Shown: positions 1 through 7,923, counted from the first letter of the stretch. The stretch: DNA of 64,000 bases from Cypionkella sp. (GCF_030652235.1 NZ_JAUSBA010000066.1:1-64000); one strand, 5' to 3'. The notes: generated by a model from the letters alone, not told the origin. Numbers and translations: made by a program.

Positions 1-1491
1 GCCGGTGCCGTAGTATTTCGCGAACCATGCGGCGACTGGCATCTGTTGCGATCCGGTGGCTGCGATGGTGGACATGGGGTCACGCAGATCGTGGCCCGCG
101 TGCTGCCCCATGCGGGGCCCGCCGTTGTGCTGGGCGAGGAAACCCGCCACTGTGGACAGCCCCGCGCCGCCTGCGGTGATCGTGTGGACAGGCTCATCGG
201 CACCATTGAACGGCTTCTGGCTGTTGCGCATCGTCATGATGTGCGGGGCGATCAGGGCGGAATGGCCGCCGCCTGCAAGCACTGTCGGGTGTGGCGCATC
301 AACAGACAATTCGCGGCGTGCCGTGCCTTTCAGCGAAAGCAGATGCGGCACAATCAGTTGGTTCTGATCCTTACGGCTGGCTGTGATCGTGTGCATCGGA
401 TCGGCCATGTCGCGCACCGCGCCGCCGTGCTGGGCGTAGGTCAGCACCGGGGCCAGCAAGCCGAGTGGGGCTGCACCACCTGGCTTCTTGATCCAGCTGT
501 TCGCGGTGACGGTCGGCATAGGTTCGCGCATATCCTGCCCGGTTGCGCCGCCGTTAAATCGGGTGATGCTGGGCGCGATCAGCGCATGCTTGCAGCTTCC
601 CGCCACGACCGTTGCCAGCGGCGCGGCAATGTCTTGGGTGCGCGGGGCTTGGCCGGGGCGTTCGCCATAGCCGACTTCGACCAAAAACGGCCGTTCCGCC
701 TCGATCACATAACGCTTCATGCCGCGCGCGATGCGGGCAAGGGTGTTGTCTGCCAAGGGGCGCTGCGACCGCAGGCCGTGCTTAGCGAAAACCTCATCCT
801 TGCTGTCGAAGATCGACGGGCAGGCGATGGACCAATCAATGCACTCTGAGGCGGTGCGCCACGGCAGCAGCTTGCCGCGCTTGACCTCGGCGCTTTTCGG
901 ATCGCCGTGGGTGGGCTTCGGCCAGATGATGGCGCGGCCATCGCAGCGCGCGACCAGAAAGAACCGCTTGCGGATGGTTGGGGCACCATAGTCGCAGCCG
1001 CGCAACTCGCGGTGCTGGACCTTGTAACCCGCATGGCGCAGGCGGCGTTTCCAATCGTCAAAGGTTTGGCCGGCGAACTCGCGGATCGGATGGCCTTCAT
1101 TGTCGATTGGCCCCCATGTCAGAAATTCTTCGACGTTCTCCATGCAAATCACATCGGGCTTCACATGCTCGGCCCACCGCACAACCACCCACGCCAGATC
1201 GCGCACGTTGCGGTCGCGCGGGGCACCGCCCTTGGCCTTGCTGAAATGCTTGCAGTCAGGTGAAGCCCAAAGCAGCCCGACCTTGCGACCTTGCGTGACG
1301 GCGCGCGGCTCCACGTCCCAGATGTTGCTGTCGAGATGCAGGGTGTCGGGATGGTTCGCGGCATGTAGGGCGAGAGCGGCGGTGGAATGGTTGATCGCAA
1401 CATCCGGGCTGCGACCCAAGGCCCGCTCTATGCCAGTGCTGGCACCGCCGCCGCCCGCGAAGCTGTCGATGATCATCGGAGCGATGTTCAT
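1..1491 (-). CDS. Phage-type DNA (cytosine-5) methyltransferase, C-terminus cut by window edge
   Basis: Reverse-complement reading from ATG at 1491 gives MNIAPMIIDSFAGGGGASTGIERALG...LLWASPDCKHFSKAKGG...ICMENVEEFLTWG (C5-MTase motifs I, IV, VI). Absent from the ORF track because there is no stop inside the window. Confidence 0.9.
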   Translation of the reverse strand, partial: MNIAPMIIDSFAGGGGASTGIERALGRSPDVAINHSTAALALHAANHPDTLHLDSNIWDVEPRAVTQGRKVGLLWASPDCKHFSKAKGGAPRDRNVRDLAWVVVRWAEHVKPDVICMENVEEFLTWGPIDNEGHPIREFAGQTFDDWKRRLRHAGYKVQHRELRGCDYGAPTIRKRFFLVARCDGRAIIWPKPTHGDPKSAEVKRGKLLPWRTASECIDWSIACPSIFDSKDEVFAKHGLRSQRPLADNTLARIARGMKRYVIEAERPFLVEVGYGERPGQAPRTQDIAAPLATVVAGSCKHALIAPSITRFNGGATGQDMREPMPTVTANSWIKKPGGAAPLGLLAPVLTYAQHGGAVRDMADPMHTITASRKDQNQLIVPHLLSLKGTARRELSVDAPHPTVLAGGGHSALIAPHIMTMRNSQKPFNGADEPVHTITAGGAGLSTVAGFLAQHNGGPRMGQHAGHDLRDPMSTIAATGSQQMPVAAWFAKYYGTG

Positions 1492-1703
1492 GCTGCTGCC
1501 AGCTTCCTGAAGCGAAGCATGGCGCGGACACGATCAACCGCATCGCTTCCTGCCAACTCGGCGGCCATCTCGACATCTAGGCGCTCGAATACCGGGCCTA
1601 ACAACGGGTTCATTTCAGCGCATTGCGCCGATAAATGGAGGCACCGCTTGATACGGTCGAAGCGCGCTTGGCGCTGACGCTCGATGTTCATTTTCGGCTC
1701 CAA
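1488..1703 (-). CDS. Small phage protein of unknown function
   Basis: 71 aa; overlaps the Dcm start by 4 nt. Confidence 0.6.
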   Translation of the reverse strand: MEPKMNIERQRQARFDRIKRCLHLSAQCAEMNPLLGPVFERLDVEMAAELAGSDAVDRVRAMLRFRKLAAA

Positions 1704-1915
1704 TATGCTGCGAGAATGACGCCTTCGGGATCACCGCCATGTGCGATGTCGGCGTCTTTGATTTGCTTGGTGGTGAGCGATACTAGAGAGCTGGCACGAC
1801 CCTGCGGCGCGGCGATTGCGGCTGGGGTCTGCCCCCCGGCGCGAGCCGTTACCCATCCAAGCTCCAACTCGTCGCGGGCCCGGTGCTTGGCATGATTGAT
1901 CGGTGTTGCCATCAC
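1688..1915 (-). CDS. Small phage protein of unknown function
   Basis: 75 aa, colinear with neighbouring minus-strand genes. Confidence 0.55.
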   Translation of the reverse strand: MMATPINHAKHRARDELELGWVTARAGGQTPAAIAAPQGRASSLVSLTTKQIKDADIAHGGDPEGVILAAYWSRK

Positions 1916-2148
1916 CGGCCCCGTGTTTTGAATGGGCCGGGATCTGATGCCTCAATGGCTGTGACAAACGCGGCCTTGGCTGCTTCCCAAGTTGACACCC
2001 GAGGCGAGAATTTACCGGATTTCCAGTTGGCCCAAGTCGAGCGCGCGATTCGGGCCGATTCGCATATAGCCTGTGGAGTGACACCGCATTGTTTCGCGGA
2101 ATCCTCCATATCCTTGACCTGATCGGGGATTGTTCTACCTCCGGTCAT
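1912..2148 (-). CDS. HTH (Cro-like) DNA-binding protein
   Basis: GVTPQAICESARIARSTWANWKSGKFSPRVSTWEAA resembles a helix-turn-helix; first gene of the minus operon. Confidence 0.6.
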   Translation of the reverse strand: MTGGRTIPDQVKDMEDSAKQCGVTPQAICESARIARSTWANWKSGKFSPRVSTWEAAKAAFVTAIEASDPGPFKTRGR

Positions 2149-2162
2149 AACAACACCGTGAT

Positions 2163-2197
2163 GTTGTCTATTTTGCTGTCTATCCCGATAGAGACAG
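2163..2197. promoter_or_regulatory. Candidate operator upstream of the minus-strand HTH operon
   Basis: CTGTCTATC-CC-GATAGAGACAG imperfect inverted repeat at 2176-2197 plus an extra TGTCTAT half-site just to its left. Confidence 0.5.
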
Positions 2198-2256
2198 TCG
2201 GCATATGGTTGAGAGGTTGCGCTTTGCTCGCGTGAAGGGTGTTAAAAATGACCATT

Positions 2257-2481
2257 TCAACCACCAACCGCAGAAAGTTGAGCGGCTCCCGCGCGTGCGA
2301 GCCGCGCCGCTTTCATGGCATCTTCGGCCCGCTTGACCGTGCGCGGGAGATGTTCCTTACCCGCTTCGGTGTTCCGAACGAAGTTCGGATCGCCCATGTA
2401 AAGACGCCCGAAGGTGGATGGCTTCATCTTGAAGTCCGCAAGGAACTCCCGGATCGCCGTTATGAGGTCTGGGTATGCCAT
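2257..2481 (-). CDS. Small HTH-like alphaproteobacterial/phage protein
   Basis: FLADFKMKPSTFGRLYMGDPNFVRNTEAGKEHLPRTVKRAEDAM resembles the common 'MspSTFGr...DPnFV..l..Gr' small-protein family. Confidence 0.65.
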   Translation of the reverse strand: MAYPDLITAIREFLADFKMKPSTFGRLYMGDPNFVRNTEAGKEHLPRTVKRAEDAMKAARLARAGAAQLSAVGG

Positions 2482-2492
2482 AGGAGCGATAA

Positions 2493-2532
2493 TGTAGGTT
2501 TAACCCTACATCGTCAATAGGTTTCAACCAAT
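2493..2532. promoter_or_regulatory. Candidate cI-type operators upstream of the repressor gene
   Basis: TGTAGGTTTAACCCTACA (2493-2510) inverted repeat, followed by AGGTTTCAACC (2519-2529). Confidence 0.6.
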
Positions 2533-2552
2533 TTGATTTACGAGGGCACTAA

Positions 2553-3212
2553 GTGTCAAAAAACATTATGGATTCTGGTGACATCATTGCTGCAAATCTG
2601 ACCCGACTTATTGCGGAGAAGGACACGAACAATCGTGCCGTCGCCGACAGTGCGGGGCTGAACCCAACCGGAGTGCGCGACATAATCACCCGCAAAGTGA
2701 AGAACCCCACTTTTGCAACTCTGATCAAAATCGCAGAAGTTCTTGGTGTCAGCATCGAGGACGTCATAGGGGGAAGCGCACGAAGCCTGACGCGCCACAT
2801 GATCGCTGTCGCCGGTCGCGTTGGCGCTGGCGCGCTGGTGCCGCTGATGGATAGCTATGCAAAAGGCGATGGCCTATTCCATGTGGTCTGCCCGCCGCAG
2901 CTCAATCCTCATGGCATCGTCGCGGTTCAGGTCGAGGGCGACTCCATGTCTCCGATGTATCAGCCCGGTCATGTATTGTTTTACAGTCGCGCCACACATG
3001 AAGGCATCCTCAGCGAGGATGTGGGCCTTCCCTGCGTTGTCGAGGATCAAAATGGCATGGCTTGGGTCAAGCAAGTCAAGCGAGGCACTGAACCTGGACT
3101 GTTCCATCTAATCTCCCTGAACCCAAACTCTGAATCTGCATGGGATCAGCGCATCAGGTGGGCGTCTAGGGTGTTGTTGGCGTTACCCGAAAACATGGCA
3201 GGCATAGAATGA
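2553..3212 (+). CDS. cI/LexA-like phage repressor (HTH + S24 peptidase domain)
   Basis: N-terminal HTH (NNRAVADSAGLNPTGVRDIITRKVKNPTFATLIKIAEVLGVSI) and S24-like VQVEGDSMSPMYQPGHVLFYSR. Confidence 0.85.
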   Translation: MSKNIMDSGDIIAANLTRLIAEKDTNNRAVADSAGLNPTGVRDIITRKVKNPTFATLIKIAEVLGVSIEDVIGGSARSLTRHMIAVAGRVGAGALVPLMDSYAKGDGLFHVVCPPQLNPHGIVAVQVEGDSMSPMYQPGHVLFYSRATHEGILSEDVGLPCVVEDQNGMAWVKQVKRGTEPGLFHLISLNPNSESAWDQRIRWASRVLLALPENMAGIE

Positions 3213-3382
3213 GCAATTTAGCATACCCGTTCGGCATATTTGTGCTTGGCGCAGCGATCTGGGCTGGAATGCATACGGGCAAGGAAACCCCGGAGGTCGC
3301 TCATAAGCACTGGCAGACAGCCGGCTTTATCATTGCTGGCCTTGGCATGATCGCTTCACGGCAATTTTTCATGGGTTACTAG
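3209..3382 (+). CDS. Small membrane protein (57 aa)
   Basis: MSNLAYPFGIFVLGAAIWAGMHTGKETPEVAHKHWQTAGFIIAGLGMIASRQFFMGY; 4-nt overlap with the repressor stop; shorter than the ORF-track cutoff. Confidence 0.6.
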   Translation: MSNLAYPFGIFVLGAAIWAGMHTGKETPEVAHKHWQTAGFIIAGLGMIASRQFFMGY

Positions 3383-3388
3383 GTGGAA

Positions 3389-3892
3389 TTAGCCACAGGT
3401 GGAAACACCGCGCTCTGCGATCTCATGCCACTTTTCACCCAATGTTGCCTTGGCATCGACGGCATTTTGGTAGCCAGCATCCCCAGCCCTCAGCATGACA
3501 ACACCCAAGGAAGCGTCATGTGATCCGGTTATTATCGTATTTCTTCCGCCAAATGTGGTGTTCGACTGACCGTAGATGGTGTTTCCGTATCCCCGGTAAG
3601 TCGAGCTTGTCGTAGCGTAGGTTGGGCCGGTTTGATAAACATCCACATTGTTGGAGCTATCAGCCGCGACAATATAGAAGCGACTATATCCGCGCCGCAA
3701 GGTCTCAGCGGCGGCCATTTTCACCGCGACGCCTTGAGCACCAGCCCCACCGCAAACAGGTGCCGCGCTGGTGTTGATGATGATCCTGTTCTGAGCGAGT
3801 GGGACGACTGATGTTGAGGTGCAGCCCGCGATCAAAAGCACCGACAAGAGGCAATGCACTCTAAACTTCAACATGCGATGATTCCTAATCAA
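3389..3892 (-). CDS. Predicted lipoprotein (possible moron gene)
   Basis: Signal peptide with lipobox LLIAGC. Confidence 0.65.
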   Translation of the reverse strand: MIRNHRMLKFRVHCLLSVLLIAGCTSTSVVPLAQNRIIINTSAAPVCGGAGAQGVAVKMAAAETLRRGYSRFYIVAADSSNNVDVYQTGPTYATTSSTYRGYGNTIYGQSNTTFGGRNTIITGSHDASLGVVMLRAGDAGYQNAVDAKATLGEKWHEIAERGVSTCG

Positions 3893-3967
3893 ATAACTTC
3901 ATCAGTCTGCCATCCTTGGTTGTGATTGATCAAGGGGTACGACAGCTTCGACAAAATGTTCAACTAA

Positions 3968-4014
3968 AGATGGTTTTAACCTACCTGATCCATTGACGTA
4001 GGTTAAAACCTGCA
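3968..4014. promoter_or_regulatory. Paired candidate cI-type operators upstream of the early operon
   Basis: GGTTTTAACCTAC (3972-3984), 13-nt spacer, GTAGGTTAAAACC (3998-4010): perfect 13-bp inverted repeat, each arm resembling the 2493 operator. Confidence 0.65.
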
Positions 4015-4110
4015 ATAGCGTAGCCCCACAACCAGTGGAGGTTACATGTCGGTTCTTTCCGCCGTTCTCGCCGAACAACAGCGCCTGATCACAACCCGGA
4101 GTACCGGGAA

Positions 4111-4401
4111 ATGATGGGCTTTACCGAAATGCTTGGGCTGGAGCACACCCCGGCACGCGCCGCGATTGCCGCGCGCTCTTTGTCCTATGGATCGACGCAG
4201 AATACCGGGGCCGCGCAATACCACCGCGACGCCTTGGAAGCCCTGTTGCGCGACTTCCTCTGCAATGCAGGGCCAGCTGCCGCAGCGCCGATCCTTGCCG
4301 ATGCTGTTGGCGATCTGGTCGCTTCGGGAAAATGGTCGGAGTCCGACGCCCGCACCGTTCTTTACACCGCAGATCGCCGCATCGACCGGGTGTCGCTGTG
4401 A
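4111..4401 (+). CDS. Small phage protein (start uncertain)
   Basis: 96-aa ORF; an upstream 22-codon ORF from 4046 overlaps it as ATGA. Confidence 0.5.
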   Translation: MMGFTEMLGLEHTPARAAIAARSLSYGSTQNTGAAQYHRDALEALLRDFLCNAGPAAAAPILADAVGDLVASGKWSESDARTVLYTADRRIDRVSL

Positions 4402-4529
4402 TCAGGGCAATCATCATCGTCATGGGCTTTAGCCTGTTGGCTGGCGGCTTCATCGACAAGGCGTTCAGCAACTCCAATGTCACGGTCATGCAAGCCGCCG
4501 ATACGGGGGTGTGGCATGTCGTGGATTGA
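4398..4529 (+). CDS. Small membrane protein (43 aa)
   Basis: GTG start overlapping the previous stop: VIRAIIIVMGFSLLAGGFIDKAFSNSNVTVMQAADTGVWHVVD. Confidence 0.5.
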   Translation: MIRAIIIVMGFSLLAGGFIDKAFSNSNVTVMQAADTGVWHVVD

Positions 4530-4737
4530 TCCAGCCGGGCCGGAATGGCGCGAACTGCTGGCAGGTTCCAGCGCCCGCATGGCCGAACAAGATGCAGCTG
4601 AAGAACGCGCGTTTTCGCAGGCACAGGACGCCCGCGCCGCCGCTGGCTGGGACTGCCCGGCCTTGGGTGTTGACCCAAGCGCAGGCGGTTTTCAGGGAGT
4701 CACCGGCTACGCCACCATGTTGGCGCGGGGTGATTGA
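4516..4737 (+). CDS. Small phage protein
   Basis: 73 aa from ATG 4516, overlapping the previous ORF. Confidence 0.5.
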   Translation: MSWIDPAGPEWRELLAGSSARMAEQDAAEERAFSQAQDARAAAGWDCPALGVDPSAGGFQGVTGYATMLARGD

Positions 4738-4739
4738 GC

Positions 4740-5114
4740 ATGATGCGCCAGCCAACGCCCGCGCGCGCCCTTTACCGCTGGTGGAATGATGCCCTCGCCG
4801 GGATGGCCCCGCCTATCCATGACGGACTCGCCGAGCTTGGGTTTTACAAGACGCGCCTCGTCAAAGGCGGCCCGTGGGCAGCTGTGGAAATCAAGATAGA
4901 GCGCGACGTGGATCTTGATACCGGCGAGCTGACCGCGCCCGAGCGCCTGATCGCAATCTGTGACGGAGAGCGCCGCAACGCCGCTCGCCTCTGGACCTAT
5001 CTCACCCCCATTTCGCGCGAAGAACACCGCGCGCTGCGCGATACGCAGGGTCGCGTTTACGACCTGCAAACCAAAATCAACCTTATGAAAGGGGCCGTTG
5101 GTCCGAATGGATAA
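4740..5114 (+). CDS. Phage protein of unknown function
   Basis: ATG at 4740; colinear early operon. Confidence 0.6.
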   Translation: MMRQPTPARALYRWWNDALAGMAPPIHDGLAELGFYKTRLVKGGPWAAVEIKIERDVDLDTGELTAPERLIAICDGERRNAARLWTYLTPISREEHRALRDTQGRVYDLQTKINLMKGAVGPNG

Positions 5115-5847
5115 TCTACAAAATGATCGTGCCGTAATGGGCGACAATAACCCGCCCCTGATCGAGCCGGAATTGCTGGGGCAGTGCAAAGCCAAGGTCA
5201 GCGAGTTTTCCGCTAAGGCGACCGAATGGCTGGAGCTTGGCGAAATCCAGAATGGAGAGCAGTCTGGCCTGCTGGTCGATTTCATCACCGGCGCGCGACA
5301 GGTGACGAAGCGCATTGATGAAGCGCGCGTATCTGCCAAGCGCCCCTACGACGACAGAGCCAAGGCTGTTCAGGCGGCTTTCGCGCCGATGCTGGATGAA
5401 ATTGATCGCTGTGTAACACGGTTGAAACCGATGCAGGCGGCATGGCTTAGGATCGAGCAGGCCCGCCTTGATGCGGGGCGCGAAGAAAAGCGCCGCGCTG
5501 CCGAGGAACTGCGCCAGCAAGCCGAAGCCGCCGAACTAATGGCCAAAGCCAACAACTCGATTGGCGGCGAGATTGAGGCGGAGCGGCTGACGAAAGAAGC
5601 CGACGACATGCAGAAGGCCGCTGACCGCGAAGTGAAGGCACAGGCCAAGTCTGCGTCAGGCGCTGGTCGCACCATGTCCACGCGCAAGATCAAGGTCGCC
5701 AAGATCAACAATCAGAACGCTGTCTACATGTTCTTCCGCGACCGCATCGAGGTGGCGGACATTTTGCAGCGCCTTGCAAATGGCGCAGTCCGTGCTGGGC
5801 AAGTTGTTCCCGGCACCATGGTAGATGAAGTGGAGTCCGCGGCATGA
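5107..5847 (+). CDS. Phage coiled-coil protein of unknown function
   Basis: About 246 aa, long Ala/Glu-rich helical segment; overlaps both neighbours. Confidence 0.65.
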   Translation: MDNLQNDRAVMGDNNPPLIEPELLGQCKAKVSEFSAKATEWLELGEIQNGEQSGLLVDFITGARQVTKRIDEARVSAKRPYDDRAKAVQAAFAPMLDEIDRCVTRLKPMQAAWLRIEQARLDAGREEKRRAAEELRQQAEAAELMAKANNSIGGEIEAERLTKEADDMQKAADREVKAQAKSASGAGRTMSTRKIKVAKINNQNAVYMFFRDRIEVADILQRLANGAVRAGQVVPGTMVDEVESAA

Positions 5848-7085
5848 GCGATTATTTTGACGGTGAAGTGCAAGGCTCTGATTTGACCATGCTCCAAGGT
5901 TCATCGAGCGTAGCTGTTCTGATGGCGCAGGCGGAAATCACGCAGGCCGTGACCACGGCTCGCGCTTTCCCTCGCTCGATCAAGATGGCCTGCGACCGCA
6001 TTATGTCCCTTGCCACGCTAGATGCCGAAACCGCTGCTGAATGCATCTATGCCGTGCCCCGCGATGGCAAGGCGATCAAAGGGCCGAGCGTCCGCTTCGC
6101 CGAAATTGTTGCGTCTCAGTATGGCAACTGCAACAGCGGCTCGCGCATCGTCGCGGTTGACCGCGTGGAAAAGGTTGTGATTGCCGAAGGCGTGTTTTGG
6201 GACTTGGAAACTGGAAGCAAAATCACCAAGCAAATTCAGCGTCGTATCTCAGGCAAGACGGGGAAGATTTACTCCGATGACATGATCACCACCACAGGCA
6301 ACGCAGCGGCATCTATCGCTCTGCGGGAGGCCATCTTGAAGGGCGTACCAAAGGCAATCTGGCGTAGGGCTTACGAGCGTGCCGATCAGGTGACGCTTGG
6401 CAAAACTGAAACCATTGTCCAGCGCCGTCAAAATGCCATTGCCGCATTTGCCGCATGGGGCATCGTGCCAGAACAAATCTTTGCATCACTTGAAGTGGGT
6501 GGTTTGGACGACATTGGGCTTGAGGAAATCAGCGTTCTTACCGCCATGTTCCGTGCAATCAAGGCTGGCGATCAAACTGTGGAGGCGTATTTCCCACCGA
6601 AGGTTGATGCTGTCGCCGCACGGCAGGCCGCCAAAGGCACCGCTCGAAAACCCGTAGATGATACGCCTCTGCCGGGTCCGAGTGCCTCCATCGAAAAGCA
6701 GGCGGAACTCACTCCGCCAGCGGCTAATGTGGCCGCTGGCCCGGCCGAAGAAGAAACACCTAATCCCGAGCCAGCACAGAAGGCCAACACCAAGCCCCGC
6801 GCTGATGTCCAATATGTCGAGGACAAGGCCGCGACCAAAGCCGCCAAGGCCGAGCCGGAACGCACCGCCGAAGCCCCGGCGCAAGCCTCGATGCTGGATG
6901 AAGCCCCAAAAGAGATTGATTGGTCGAAGAACCCCTTCGCCCACGCCTTCATGGCCGATGTCAAAGACATGGGTTTTGAGGGTGCCGTGGATCTGCATGA
7001 CCAGCAAATCGCCCAGATCAAGGACGAGAAGCCGGGCCTCTACGCATACATCGTGGCCGAGTCCGAGAAGCTGGCAAACGCCTGA
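5844..7085 (+). CDS. Phage protein of unknown function, possibly recombination-related
   Basis: 413 aa; AECIYAVPRDGKAIKGPSVRFAEIVASQYGN core and low-complexity C-terminus; position in the early replication/recombination cluster. Confidence 0.6.
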   Translation: MSDYFDGEVQGSDLTMLQGSSSVAVLMAQAEITQAVTTARAFPRSIKMACDRIMSLATLDAETAAECIYAVPRDGKAIKGPSVRFAEIVASQYGNCNSGSRIVAVDRVEKVVIAEGVFWDLETGSKITKQIQRRISGKTGKIYSDDMITTTGNAAASIALREAILKGVPKAIWRRAYERADQVTLGKTETIVQRRQNAIAAFAAWGIVPEQIFASLEVGGLDDIGLEEISVLTAMFRAIKAGDQTVEAYFPPKVDAVAARQAAKGTARKPVDDTPLPGPSASIEKQAELTPPAANVAAGPAEEETPNPEPAQKANTKPRADVQYVEDKAATKAAKAEPERTAEAPAQASMLDEAPKEIDWSKNPFAHAFMADVKDMGFEGAVDLHDQQIAQIKDEKPGLYAYIVAESEKLANA

Positions 7086-7093
7086 TCAGCACA

Positions 7094-7115
7094 GTGTCGA
7101 GCTAAGGCTCGACAC
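7094..7115 (+). other. Intercistronic hairpin
   Basis: GTGTCGAGC-TAAG-GCTCGACAC, perfect 9-bp stem, no T-run. Confidence 0.6.
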
Positions 7116-7146
7116 CCCCTCCCACAAAAAAATCATTGAGGAACAG

Positions 7147-7515
7147 ATGGCAGACAATCCCGATCAGATCGACGTGCATGTCGGAGCCGCAATGCGGACT
7201 TTGCGCCTGAACGCTGGCTTATCGCAACAGGCGATAGGCGATGCAATGGGCGTCAGGTTTCAGCAGGTTCAGAAATACGAGACGGGCAAGAACAGGATCA
7301 GCGCATCGCGACTCAAGCGCGCCGCCGATGTCCTTGGGGCCTCGATCAACGATTTCTTTCGCGGGCTGGAAGATGAGCCGGGCGAAAGTGACATCACCGC
7401 GATCTTGGCAGACGCCGGGGCGCTGGAAACCGCCCGCAAAATTCACGCGATGCCCGATCTGGCCCGGCAAGGCCTGATCAGCATCGTGGCAACAATGGCC
7501 GCACACGCGGCCTAA
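7147..7515 (+). CDS. XRE-family HTH regulator
   Basis: VGAAMRTLRLNAGLSQQAIGDAMGVRFQQVQKYETGKNRISASRLKRAADVLG; the 6658 start in the ORF track is too early. Confidence 0.85.
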   Translation: MADNPDQIDVHVGAAMRTLRLNAGLSQQAIGDAMGVRFQQVQKYETGKNRISASRLKRAADVLGASINDFFRGLEDEPGESDITAILADAGALETARKIHAMPDLARQGLISIVATMAAHAA

Positions 7516-7557
7516 CCCACCCGCGCCCAGCGGTTCTGGGCAGTCTCCCTCAACTAC

Positions 7558-7584
7558 CCCCGGCGCAGTGCCGGGGGGCTTTTT
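7558..7584 (+). terminator. Rho-independent terminator
   Basis: CCCCGGC-GCAGT-GCCGGGG followed by GGCTTTTT. Confidence 0.75.
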
Positions 7585-7599
7585 CAGAAGGACGAACCA

Positions 7600-7869
7600 A
7601 TGTCGAAAGTTTTCACCAAGGCACAGCTGATCGCGGGCATTGCCACCCACTCAGGCGAAACCAAGAAATTGGTCACGACCCTGCTCGAAAGCCTTGAAAC
7701 TGTCGTGAAAGCCGCCGTTGCAGGCGGTGAAGTCGTCTCTATCCCCGGCGTGGTCAGGCTGGCGCTGAAAAAGCGCGAGGCGCGCATGGGCCGGAACCCG
7801 GCCACGGGCGAGCCCCTGTCTATTCCGGCCAAGGAAGTTGTGGCCGCGAAATCTTTGCTTGGTCGCTGA
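7600..7869 (+). CDS. HU/IHF-family DNA-binding protein
   Basis: MSKVFTKAQLIAGIATHSGETKKLVTTLLESLETVVKAAVAGGEVVSIPGVVRLALKKREARMGRNPATGEPLSIPA. Confidence 0.9.
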   Translation: MSKVFTKAQLIAGIATHSGETKKLVTTLLESLETVVKAAVAGGEVVSIPGVVRLALKKREARMGRNPATGEPLSIPAKEVVAAKSLLGR

Positions 7870-7880
7870 CGCTTTGGTGT

Positions 7881-7899
7881 GCAGCCCCGTGCGGGCTGC
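7881..7899 (+). other. Intercistronic hairpin upstream of the HNH gene
   Basis: GCAGCCC-CGTGC-GGGCTGC. Confidence 0.5.
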
Positions 7900-7923
7900 C
7901 ATCTCAAGAGACAGGAGACTTTA

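Noticed and set aside
46-1677. Plus-strand ORFs (46..849, 56..367, 907..1263, 1100..1510, 1387..1677)
   Set aside because: Antisense shadows of the minus-strand C5 methyltransferase and its neighbour; translations are Arg/His-rich with no recognisable motif.
2239-2520. 93-aa plus-strand ORF
   Set aside because: Antisense to the minus-strand 2257-2481 gene, whose protein resembles a known small-protein family.
6658-7146. N-terminal part of the 285-aa ORF 6658..7515
   Set aside because: Out-of-frame overlap with the 413-aa gene; the true XRE gene starts at ATG 7147.
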